Source of the DNA: an uncultured Clostridia bacterium | GTDB taxonomy: Bacteria > Bacillota > Clostridia > TANB77 > CAG-508 | DNA: 9,334 nt | Direction: 5' to 3' | NCBI GenBank assembly: GCA_948745425.1 | Contig: CAPZDM010000063.1 | Location: 1-9,334 of the forward strand | Part shown: in pieces, positions 1 to 5,586 of the stretch | Layout: the number at the start of each line of letters is the position of its first letter | How positions within the stretch are numbered: position 1 is the stretch's first letter | Program-made: the position numbers and the translations under genes | The notes under the pieces: generated by a model | What the model was told of the DNA's origin: nothing | Databases searched by the model: none | Seen by the model: the letters and a program-made list of their open reading frames with translations, nothing else

Positions 1-691
1 TTCCCCATGCTACTTCTATTGCATGACGTATTGCTCTTTCTACTCTTGATGGGGTGGTGTTAAATTTTTTTGCAATTTCTGGATATAATTGTTTAGTAAT
101 CTGATTAATTACTTCAATATCATTTATTACCATCATGATTGCTTCTCTTAAATATTGATATCCTTTTATATGTGCTGGTACTCCAACTTCATGTATTACA
201 TTTGTAACTAGTGCTTCTAAGTTGTCTTTGTCATTTCCTCCTCTTTCTCTTATGTCTATGTATGGAGCTTTTATTTCTCTTGATGGTGTTCCCATCTTAA
301 ATGGTGATACTTTGTAATTTTTAATTTCTTTTATTCTTTTTACTAATAAATTTATGTCAAAGGGCTTAACTACGTAATAGTTTGCACCTAGCTCAAGTGC
401 TCTTTGTGTTATTTTATCTTGTCCTACTGCTGATAACATTATACATGTCGGCTTTTTAGATATATTTAATTCTTGTGTCTTCTCTAATACTCCCAGTCCA
501 TCTAAGTGTGGCATTATTACATCTAATAGTGCAATGTCTGGTTGTGCATTTTCTATCATTTTTACTGCTTCATTACCATCTTTAGCATGTCCTATGACTT
601 CCATATCCTCCTCTTTTTCAATATAACCTTTTAATGTTTTAGCAAATTCAGCATTATCATCTGCTATCAAAATCGAAATTTTCTCATTCAC
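1..691 (-). CDS. spo0A: Sporulation master regulator Spo0A (3' end cut by the window edge)
   Basis: Response regulator that, when phosphorylated by the phosphorelay or by sensor kinases, binds 0A boxes and commits the cell to sporulation. The 230 readable codons show an N-terminal receiver domain (residues 1-120) with acidic pocket D11/D12, phospho-acceptor D57 in LLDVIMPHLDGL, S87 and K109 (VVKPF). A short linker follows. Then comes the Spo0A-specific DNA-binding domain, with GVPAHIKGYQYLREAI and the recognition-helix stretch TPSRVERAIRHAIEVAW. About 35-40 residues are missing compared with the usual ~265. The start is GTG at 691, preceded by AGGAGG with an 8-nt gap; the nearby ATG is out of frame. 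The frame is uninterrupted. The upstream neighbour is a yigZ-like gene, not spoIVB, which commonly precedes spo0A in this phylum. Identification is very secure. Confidence 0.97.
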   Translation of the reverse strand, partial: MNEKISILIADDNAEFAKTLKGYIEKEEDMEVIGHAKDGNEAVKMIENAQPDIALLDVIMPHLDGLGVLEKTQELNISKKPTCIMLSAVGQDKITQRALELGANYYVVKPFDINLLVKRIKEIKNYKVSPFKMGTPSREIKAPYIDIRERGGNDKDNLEALVTNVIHEVGVPAHIKGYQYLREAIMMVINDIEVINQITKQLYPEIAKKFNTTPSRVERAIRHAIEVAWG

Positions 692-719
692 TTTTAATTC
701 CTCCTAAGTATTTTTAATT

Positions 720-734
720 TGTAAAATTTTTACA
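720..734. repeat. 7-bp palindrome in the spo0A leader
   Basis: TGTAAAA and TTTTACA flank a single T, between the spo0A -10 box and its ribosome binding site. The position suits an operator or a weak leader hairpin. However, short AT palindromes are frequent in DNA of this composition. Confidence 0.3.
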
Positions 735-740
735 TTTCCG

Positions 741-769
741 ATTATAGTACTTTTTATTTTACAATGCAA
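741..769 (-). promoter_or_regulatory. Sigma-A-type promoter of spo0A
   Basis: On the minus strand a perfect -10 hexamer TATAAT (741-746) lies 17 nt downstream of TTGCAT (764-769). It is followed by a ~50-nt leader to the GTG start. I saw no clear sigma-H promoter or 0A box in this short gap. Confidence 0.6.
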
Positions 770-810
770 TACCTTTTGGAAAATTTTTCAAGTTATTTTT
801 ATTAAAGTGC

Positions 811-1452
811 TTATTCTACTATCTTTTTCGATATAAATTTCTCTTTTTCAATTTTAATCTCCAAATTTCGAATAACATTTTTTGGAAGTTCTTTTGTTAT
901 TTTTTCATAATCCTGATATGTAAGGTCTGCAAAAATAGTAACCTTTTCTAAAAATTCCTTATTTATTATTGAAATCTTATTTATTTTTAAAAAATATTCT
1001 ATTTTTTGCATTGATGTATATGGTACAGAAATCTTTACTTCATATCCATATTCTTTTTCTATGAGTTCATTATTTTCTATGCCTTTTATTGTCGCTTCTG
1101 AATAAGCTTTTACTAGTCCACCTGTTCCTAATAGAATTCCTCCAAAGTATCTAGTTACTACTACCAAGACATTTACTATATTGTTTTTTTCTAATATATT
1201 TAATATGGGTGATCCTGCTGTACCACTAGGTTCTCCATCATCACTACTTCTTTGTATGATGTTTTTGTTTTCTAATACTCTATATGCAAAACAATTATGT
1301 CTCGCATCATAATATTTTTTCTTTATTTCTTTAATATTGTTTAGTGCATCTTCTTCATTTTCTACATATATAAGATTTGCAATAAATCTGGACTTTTTTT
1401 CTACAATTTCTTCACAACTATCATGTTTTATTGTTTTAAAATTTTCTATCAT
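811..1452 (-). CDS. yigZ: YigZ/IMPACT-family protein (UPF0029 plus DUF1949)
   Basis: A 213-aa protein of the YigZ/IMPACT family, conserved in bacteria and related to eukaryotic IMPACT, which modulates the translational response to amino-acid stress. The bacterial role is unsettled. Family signatures are ARHNCFAYR, SSDDGEPSGTAGSPIL and VVVTRYFGGILLGTGGLVKAY in the N-terminal half. The C-terminal ~70 residues fit the ferredoxin-like DUF1949 domain. I chose the ATG at 1452 because GGGG lies 10 nt upstream. A longer frame from TTG at 1497 would read through the end of the neighbouring mobile element and is probably artefactual. The ribosome binding site lies within ~10 nt of that element, which appears to have separated this gene from yhiN. 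It is followed by the spo0A promoter. Confidence 0.9.
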   Translation of the reverse strand: MIENFKTIKHDSCEEIVEKKSRFIANLIYVENEEDALNNIKEIKKKYYDARHNCFAYRVLENKNIIQRSSDDGEPSGTAGSPILNILEKNNIVNVLVVVTRYFGGILLGTGGLVKAYSEATIKGIENNELIEKEYGYEVKISVPYTSMQKIEYFLKINKISIINKEFLEKVTIFADLTYQDYEKITKELPKNVIRNLEIKIEKEKFISKKIVE

Positions 1453-1469
1453 GATTAATTTCCCCTTTT

Positions 1470-1504
1470 TGCCAATAGGGACGGAGAATTTTGGCAATTA
1501 TTTA
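1470..1504 (+). repeat. Left inverted end of the RAYT element (repeat R)
   Basis: It begins TGCCAATAGGGACGG and reaches TTTTGGCA at 1496, then ATTATTTA. TGCCAA and TTGGCA can pair, leaving a 15-nt G-rich loop. The transposase stop codon (1498-1500) lies inside the repeat. Confidence 0.8.
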
Positions 1505-2172
1505 ATTGACTTTCTTAATGTTTCTCTACTTATCCCTAATTCTTTTTCCATATTCCTATAAGAAATTTTTTCTTCATTTTTTAAATAACTTACCATTTTT
1601 CTTAAATCTATCTTATTCTTTAATAAATTATCGATTTTCAGATTTTTTTTACTCATATATTCTCTTATTATTTGTCCATCTTCTTCTTCTATGTCCATAA
1701 ACTTATATTTTTCTATAGATCCTTTTATTTCTAATTTTGAAGATTTATAATTAGAATAAGGATACTCCTCTGCTTTTTTACAAATTTTAGCTTTTATAGG
1801 ATTATTATAAATATATTGTATACAATTATTTAAATGATTTTCACTAAGTATTTCTTCGCTTCTGTATCTATCTCGAAAAACATATCCTATCCTTTTATAT
1901 TTCTTATTATAATAAACTGCATATTTCGTATTCAAACACTGCATATATTTACTTAGATTATCCACATCGTTTGTCTCTATTAATATATGAGCATGATTAT
2001 TCATAATACAATATGCTATTATTTTTATACTGTATTTTTCTTTAATATTATACATAGTACTAATATAATATTTTATATCTCTATCTTCATTAAAAATATA
2101 ACTCTTATTTATTCCTTGCGTCATAACATGAATAAAAGGTGTTTTTATATTATTTCTTGGCTTTCTAGGCAT
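1498..2172 (-). CDS. REP-associated tyrosine transposase (RAYT, HUH/Y1 superfamily)
   Basis: A 224-aa single-strand DNA transposase of the IS200-like Y1 superfamily. It shows the HUH motif in IMNNHAHILIE (H60 and H62), the FRDRYRSEEI segment (99-108), and the likely catalytic tyrosine Y120 in IQYIYNNPIKA, the form typical of RAYTs. The last ~35 residues (YRNMEKELGISRETLRKS) look like an added helix-turn-helix that could read the repeats. Known RAYTs nick and process REP hairpins and are usually single-copy and domesticated. The ATG at 2172 has AGGAAGGA about 11 nt upstream, inside a degenerate R copy. Its stop lies in the left inverted end. The frame and motifs are intact, so it is probably active. 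Confidence 0.88.
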   Translation of the reverse strand: MPRKPRNNIKTPFIHVMTQGINKSYIFNEDRDIKYYISTMYNIKEKYSIKIIAYCIMNNHAHILIETNDVDNLSKYMQCLNTKYAVYYNKKYKRIGYVFRDRYRSEEILSENHLNNCIQYIYNNPIKAKICKKAEEYPYSNYKSSKLEIKGSIEKYKFMDIEEEDGQIIREYMSKKNLKIDNLLKNKIDLRKMVSYLKNEEKISYRNMEKELGISRETLRKSIK

Positions 2173-2197
2173 ACAAATTCCGTCCTTCCTATTAGCC
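2169..2197 (+). repeat. Degenerate R copy over the transposase ribosome binding site
   Basis: In plus-strand order it shares CAAATTC, CGTCC and CCTAT with repeat R, with a 2-nt gap and a 2-nt insertion. On the coding strand it supplies the AGGAAGGA ribosome binding site and the ATG of the transposase gene. The resemblance is partial and could be coincidental. Confidence 0.4.
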
Positions 2198-2208
2198 CCT
2201 TATATATA

Positions 2209-3522
2209 TTAACACCTTTTTTCATTAAATGGAACCTTTTTGCTAAATAATTGCCAAAATTCTCCATCCCCTATGGCACTTCCTCCAGCTGTATAACCTG
2301 TTGAATACGCTATCTGTAAATTAAATCCACCAGTATACGCATCTACATCTATTATTTCTCCTGCAAAGTATAAATTTTCTATTATCTTAGATTCCATAGT
2401 TTTAGGGTTTATCTCTTTTACTGATATTCCTCCTGCTGTTATTATTGCTTCTTCTATTGGTCTAAATCCAGAAATTGTCAGCTCGAATCTTTTTAATATT
2501 TCTACTATTTTTTGTCTTTCTTCTTTTGTTATCTCATTTACCTGTTTATTTTTATCAATATTTAGTCTATCTAATATCACTGGTATCATTTTTTGTGGCA
2601 ATAGCTTATCTAGACTATTCTTTACTTGTTTATTTTTTAAGTCATTAAAATCTCTTAGAATTCTGTCATCTAGTTTTTCTTTTGTTAGCGCTGGTTTTAA
2701 GTCTATTGATAGAATTATTCTTTTGTTCTTCAAAAGTTCTTCTATATCTTTATATCTTATTAGGTGTGCTGATGAGCTTATGATTACTGGCCCTGACACA
2801 CCAAAATGTGCAAATAACATTTCTCCAAAGTCTTCATAAATTAATTTATTTTTCTCAGAGTCTGTGATTTTAATTCCTATGTTTCTTAAACTTAATCCTT
2901 GCATTTTTTTGCATTCATCTTTTTGATAAATTTCTAGTGGAACAAGTGATGCTTTTATATTGTTTATTGTATGACCTAATTCCTTTGCAATTTTGTATCC
3001 ATCTCCTGTTGAGCCTGTATTGGGATATGATAATCCTCCTGTTGCTAGTATAACTTTATCAGCATATAGTTTTTCTTTTTCATTATATATTGCTCCTATT
3101 GCTTTATTGTCTTTTACTATTATTTTGTTTACCTTTGCATTTGTCTTTATGTCGATTTTAAGTTTTCTCATTCTTCTTAATAGTGCATTTAATACATCTA
3201 TTGCATTGTCTGTTACAGGAAAAATCCTATTTCCACGTTCTTGTTTTACTTCTAATCCCTCTTCTTTTAATAGTTGTACTATATCTTTATTATTGAAGTT
3301 ATCAAATGCACTATATAGAAATCTACCATTACCTGGTGTATTGTTTATGAATTCTGATATATCAAGTGAACTTGTTATATTACATCTACCTTTTCCTGTT
3401 ATTAACATTTTTCTTCCTAGATTATTGTTCTTTTCTAATATGGTTACAGAGTTTCCTTCTTCTGCTGATTTTATTGCTGCCAACATTCCTGCAGGTCCTC
3501 CTCCTATAATTACTGTCTTCAT
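2209..3522 (-). CDS. yhiN: YhiN/HI0933-family FAD-dependent oxidoreductase with altered C-terminus
   Basis: A flavoprotein of the HI0933/YhiN family (BaiN-like); the physiological substrate of the family is poorly defined. The dinucleotide-binding motif IIGGGPAG is at residues 5-12, GRKMLITGKGRCNIT at 36-50, an ATGG turn (ILATGGLSYPNTGSTGDG) near 157-175, and the C-terminal FAD segment AGEIIDVDAYTGGFNLQIAYSTGY near 388-410. The length, 437 aa, is slightly above the usual ~400-420. AAAGGAG, 6 nt before the ATG at 3522, fixes the start. Family members normally end soon after the GGFNLQ...GY region. Here the final ~21 residues from IGDGEFWQ come from the RAYT element's inverted end and leader. 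The core is complete, so activity is probably kept. Confidence 0.92.
   Translation of the reverse strand: MKTVIIGGGPAGMLAAIKSAEEGNSVTILEKNNNLGRKMLITGKGRCNITSSLDISEFINNTPGNGRFLYSAFDNFNNKDIVQLLKEEGLEVKQERGNRIFPVTDNAIDVLNALLRRMRKLKIDIKTNAKVNKIIVKDNKAIGAIYNEKEKLYADKVILATGGLSYPNTGSTGDGYKIAKELGHTINNIKASLVPLEIYQKDECKKMQGLSLRNIGIKITDSEKNKLIYEDFGEMLFAHFGVSGPVIISSSAHLIRYKDIEELLKNKRIILSIDLKPALTKEKLDDRILRDFNDLKNKQVKNSLDKLLPQKMIPVILDRLNIDKNKQVNEITKEERQKIVEILKRFELTISGFRPIEEAIITAGGISVKEINPKTMESKIIENLYFAGEIIDVDAYTGGFNLQIAYSTGYTAGGSAIGDGEFWQLFSKKVPFNEKRC
2244..2278 (-). repeat. Right inverted end of the RAYT element (repeat R)
   Basis: On the minus strand it reads TGCCATAGGGGATGG to TTTTGGCA, then ATTATTTA. 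It is the inverted partner of 1470-1504. It is also translated: it forms part of the last codons of the yhiN frame (AIGDGEFWQLF). Confidence 0.82.
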
Positions 3523-3552
3523 AATTACTCCTTTATAATCCAGTATTCAAAA

Positions 3553-3642
3553 TTGCACAGTGGTGTCACAGCTCTCTTCGAGCCCAGTTAAATTTGGCTG
3601 TGCCAAATTTATCGTAGGTATTCCCACAAACGGTGCTCCTAC
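3553..3642 (-). repeat. GTAG-headed REP-like repeat B, long copy
   Basis: On the minus strand it starts GTAG (3642-3639), then GAGCAC, and ends GTGCAA. It shares with the copy at 8518-8568 an exact 15-nt block (3555-3569) and a 26-nt block matching at 24 positions (3617-3642). The blocks are separated by 47 nt here and by 8 nt in the other copy. It is non-coding and more GC-rich than its surroundings. A GTAG head followed by an imperfect palindrome recalls bacterial REP sequences. Confidence 0.7.
3589..3611. repeat. 10-bp perfect hairpin inside repeat B
   Basis: Ten-bp arms 3589-3598 and 3602-3611 (TAAATTTGGC/GCCAAATTTA) enclose a TGT loop. It lies in the extra segment that the shorter B copy lacks. 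No T run follows on either strand, so it is not a classical terminator. Confidence 0.55.
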
Positions 3643-3660
3643 GGTCATTTTTCTAAATAT

Positions 3661-3709
3661 TGCCAAAATTCTCCGTCCCCTATGGCAAAATTCTCCGTCC
3701 CCTATGGCA
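3661..3709 (-). repeat. Stand-alone tandem doublet of repeat R
   Basis: Two R units share an overlapping TGGCA, with a 22-bp period (core AATTCTCCGTCCCCTATGGC on the plus strand at 3668-3687 and again at 3690-3709). They match the ends of the RAYT element but carry no transposase, so they look like non-autonomous copies. On the minus strand the first unit contains the last two codons and the stop of cdaA. Confidence 0.85.
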
Positions 3710-4607
3710 GTTTCTTCTTGATGTCTTCTTTTATCTTTTTTAATTTTTCTCTTTTACCACTTCTTGTTTCATTTAACCTTTTTGTTATTATATTTTTTAT
3801 TAATATCTTCTTTAAAGTGTCCTCTTGAACATCTGCTATTAAAGTTCCATCTTTTGCTATAGATATCTTCCCTGTTTCTTCTGATACAACTATTGCTATT
3901 GCATCTGATTCTTTAGAAATACCAATAGCTGCTCTATGTCTAGTTCCTAATTCTCTTGCAATATCATTATCATTTGCAAGTGGAAGCATACATGCAGAAG
4001 CTTTGATTCTTCCTCCACTTATTACAACTGCTCCATCATGTAATGGAGTTTTTGGTGTAAATATATTTACTAATAATTGTGGGGATATTTCTGCATCCAT
4101 TATTATTCCTGTTGATATTATGTCTTTTATTTTTATGTCTCTTTCAATTACTATTAATGCTCCTGTTTTATCTTTTGCTAGCTCAGATGTTGCAATTGCT
4201 ACTTTATAAATATCTTCTTTTGTTTTTGTTGCAAAATTTTTGTCTAATCCAAAGAATTTTGCTATTTTATTACTACCTAGCTGTTCTAAAACTCTTCTAA
4301 GTTCTGGTTGAAATAATACTATAAATACTACTCCATATGTCATAAGTGATGTTAGCATATAGTTTAATATGTACAAATGGCATATTGAACTTACTGCTAC
4401 AATTACTATTAACAAAAGTATTCCTTTTAATAATTGCCAAGCTCTGGATTCTTTTACAATTTTAAATACTTTTATTAATACTAAAATAACAATGGATATA
4501 TCTAATATAAACATTATTAAATTAAAAGGGTTGTTTTGTAGTGTTTGGATGTAATTTTCCATATTAACCCAAAAATTATTGTTTAAAATTATATTACTTT
4601 CAATCAT
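3702..4607 (-). CDS. cdaA: Membrane diadenylate cyclase CdaA (DacA)
   Basis: Condenses two ATP into the second messenger c-di-AMP, which controls potassium and osmolyte balance and the cell wall. There are three N-terminal membrane helices (about residues 29-50, 60-78 and 82-100), then the DAC domain with PLHDGAVVI (DGA at 191-193) and GTRHRAAIG (RHR at 223-225), both needed for catalysis. It has 301 aa, slightly longer than the usual ~275. AGGAG, 7 nt before the ATG at 4607, supports that start over the internal M16. It starts 9 nt after the stop of a small membrane-protein gene, so the two form an operon. The usual next genes, cdaR and glmM, are absent. The TAG stop is provided by repeat R. 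Confidence 0.95.
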   Translation of the reverse strand: MIESNIILNNNFWVNMENYIQTLQNNPFNLIMFILDISIVILVLIKVFKIVKESRAWQLLKGILLLIVIVAVSSICHLYILNYMLTSLMTYGVVFIVLFQPELRRVLEQLGSNKIAKFFGLDKNFATKTKEDIYKVAIATSELAKDKTGALIVIERDIKIKDIISTGIIMDAEISPQLLVNIFTPKTPLHDGAVVISGGRIKASACMLPLANDNDIARELGTRHRAAIGISKESDAIAIVVSEETGKISIAKDGTLIADVQEDTLKKILIKNIITKRLNETRSGKREKLKKIKEDIKKKLP

Positions 4608-4616
4608 ATAATACTC

Positions 4617-4796
4617 CTATTGTATCATACTTATTATAGCATATATACATGTTGCTGCTATTCCTAATATCATCATTGCAGCAAGTATTCCTGCTAATAT
4701 TTTACCAAATAATTTTGATTTATCTACTTTCTTTAATTTTGTGTGTATTTTTTCTGTTACTTTTTCAGATGATTTTGCTTTATTATTTTCTGACAT
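4617..4796 (-). CDS. Small single-span membrane protein (59 aa), first gene of the cdaA operon
   Basis: A 59-aa protein, not assigned to a known family. Residues 1-30 are hydrophilic and lysine-rich (MSENNKAKSSEKVTEKIH). Residues 31-57 form one hydrophobic span (KILAGILAAMMILGIAATCI), so an N-in single-pass topology is likely by the positive-inside rule. The start has AGGAAG about 10 nt upstream, and the stop overlaps the start of the cdaA ribosome binding site, with 9 nt between genes. A strong promoter lies upstream. Its tight pairing with a membrane diadenylate cyclase suggests, as inference only, a partner or modulator of CdaA. Codon use and both translation signals make it a convincing gene despite its size. 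Confidence 0.8.
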   Translation of the reverse strand: MSENNKAKSSEKVTEKIHTKLKKVDKSKLFGKILAGILAAMMILGIAATCIYAIISMIQ

Positions 4797-4865
4797 TTTA
4801 CATTCTTCCTTTCTTATGTAGTTTTAGAAAACTTGATTTATTTTCTGACTTTTAAATATATAACT

Positions 4866-4894
4866 TTTATACCATAAAATCAATTATTTTTCAA
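4866..4894 (-). promoter_or_regulatory. Sigma-A-type promoter of the small-protein/cdaA operon
   Basis: On the minus strand TTGAAA (4889-4894) and TATAAA (4866-4871) are separated by 17 nt, with TG one base before the -10 (extended -10). The leader to the ATG at 4796 is ~60 nt. Confidence 0.65.
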
Positions 4895-5012
4895 TAATTT
4901 TCATCACATATTTTCATAATTTTTAATAATATATATTAATGCATTATGAATACTAGGAATTAATCTTCTTATTAATTCAAATGCTTATGTATAAATGAAA
5001 GGAAATGATTTT

Positions 5013-5468
5013 ATGGAAATGGATATCACAAAGAAATGTCCTGTTGTAGAAGTTAATGGTTTTATCGAAAAAGGTAAACAATTTGATTTAGATATACAAT
5101 TACCAGAAGATGAAAGAAATGTAATATATGGTATTATAAAAGACGAGTGTAATGACCCTGTAGAAGATGCTGTTGTTAAACTTATAGAAATATGTTACGA
5201 AAAAGGTGAAGAAGTTAGAAAACCTGTATCTCATACTTTTACAGATGAATATGGTGAATTTGTATTTGGTCCTCTTTGTCCAGATAGAAAATATACTGTT
5301 GATATATGGGTAAATAAAGTTAAACATGTTAAAGTTTGTGCAAAATGTCATCATAAAGGTAAATGCTTAAAGGGTATGGATATGGACTGCTGTGAAGATA
5401 AAAGACCACCTTATCCTTGTGATAAAAGAGATTGTTTACCATGTACTAACCCATGCGAAAACAAATAA
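5013..5468 (+). CDS. Cysteine-rich protein with a carboxypeptidase-regulatory/Ig-like fold
   Basis: 151 aa. After a short leader, residues ~25-105 resemble the carboxypeptidase regulatory-like (CarboxypepD_reg/CNA-B-like) beta-sandwich: VIYGIIKDECNDPVEDAVVKL, then FTDEYGEFVFGPLCPDRKYTV. The last ~45 residues hold nine cysteines (CAKCHHKGKC, DCC, PCDKRDCLPC, NPC), suggesting disulfide cross-links or metal binding. No signal peptide or membrane span is visible. The start at 5013 is preferred over the in-frame ATG at 4995 because AAAGGA lies 9 nt before it. It is monocistronic, with a strong terminator, and divergent from the cdaA operon. A spore-coat or surface-layer role is plausible in a sporeformer but not shown. 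Confidence 0.8.
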   Translation: MEMDITKKCPVVEVNGFIEKGKQFDLDIQLPEDERNVIYGIIKDECNDPVEDAVVKLIEICYEKGEEVRKPVSHTFTDEYGEFVFGPLCPDRKYTVDIWVNKVKHVKVCAKCHHKGKCLKGMDMDCCEDKRPPYPCDKRDCLPCTNPCENK

Positions 5469-5478
5469 TATAAATTCT

Positions 5479-5511
5479 TAGGGGCTAACGATAGCCCCTA
5501 TTCAAATTTTT
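5479..5511 (+). terminator. Rho-independent terminator of the cysteine-rich gene
   Basis: Perfect 9-bp stem TAGGGGCTA (5479-5487) / TAGCCCCTA (5492-5500) with an ACGA loop, followed by TTCAAATTTTT. It begins 10 nt after the stop codon. Confidence 0.85.
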
Positions 5512-5524
5512 CATGGATTATATT
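5503..5524. repeat. 22-bp direct repeat, copy 1
   Basis: Identical over 22 nt (containing TTTTTCATGGATTATATT) to 5579-5600, at a distance of 76 bp. This copy begins at the tail of the terminator of the cysteine-rich gene. Confidence 0.75.
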
Positions 5525-5565
5525 GCTACTTTCATATTTCTCTTTATACATAATTCAATCCCTGC

Positions 5566-5586
5566 AAAATTTGCTTCGCAAATTTT
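5566..5586. repeat. 9-bp hairpin downstream of the 44-aa gene
   Basis: Perfect arms AAAATTTGC and GCAAATTTT around TTC. It overlaps direct-repeat copy 2 and lies 8 nt past the stop of the minus-strand 44-aa gene. It may act as a weak terminator for that gene, although its T run is short. It resembles the hairpin in repeat B at 3589-3611. Confidence 0.5.

Larger units (their letters stand above)
1470..2278 (-). mobile_element. RAYT-type insertion element with 35-bp inverted ends
   Basis: An ~809-bp unit holding one gene, a HUH/Y1 transposase, bounded by inverted 35-bp repeats (1470-1504 and 2244-2278) matching at 31 of 35 positions. The outer 27 bp of each end is a copy of repeat R, which also occurs without a transposase at 3661-3709. 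This layout, a transposase gene between inverted copies of a dispersed palindromic repeat, is that described for REP-associated tyrosine transposases. No target duplication is visible, as expected for Y1 enzymes. The exact left boundary is uncertain by one base because of a T run (1466-1470). The unit has no terminator of its own, so yhiN transcription may read through it into yigZ. Confidence 0.75.

Noticed and set aside
1453..1497. Extension of the yigZ frame to a TTG at 1497
   Set aside because: The extra residues are translated from the mobile element's inverted end, whereas ATG 1452 has its own ribosome binding site.
2993..3538. Long plus-strand frame opposite yhiN, and similar frames opposite rarA, ruvA and yigZ
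   Set aside because: They lie antisense to well-identified genes, lack ribosome binding sites and have no family features.
3661..3709. Possible CRISPR array (repeated units with a short period)
   Set aside because: The 22-bp units are directly adjacent with no unique spacers, no leader and no cas genes. They match the mobile-element ends.
4797..5012. Riboswitch (for example a c-di-AMP type) in the divergent gap before cdaA or the cysteine-rich gene
   Set aside because: The leaders are short and AT-only, with no conserved pseudoknot elements or stems that I can recognise.
4800..5012. Sigma-E, G or K sporulation promoter for the cysteine-rich gene
   Set aside because: CATA-like boxes occur, but with no matching upstream element at the correct spacing. 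AT-rich DNA gives many such matches.
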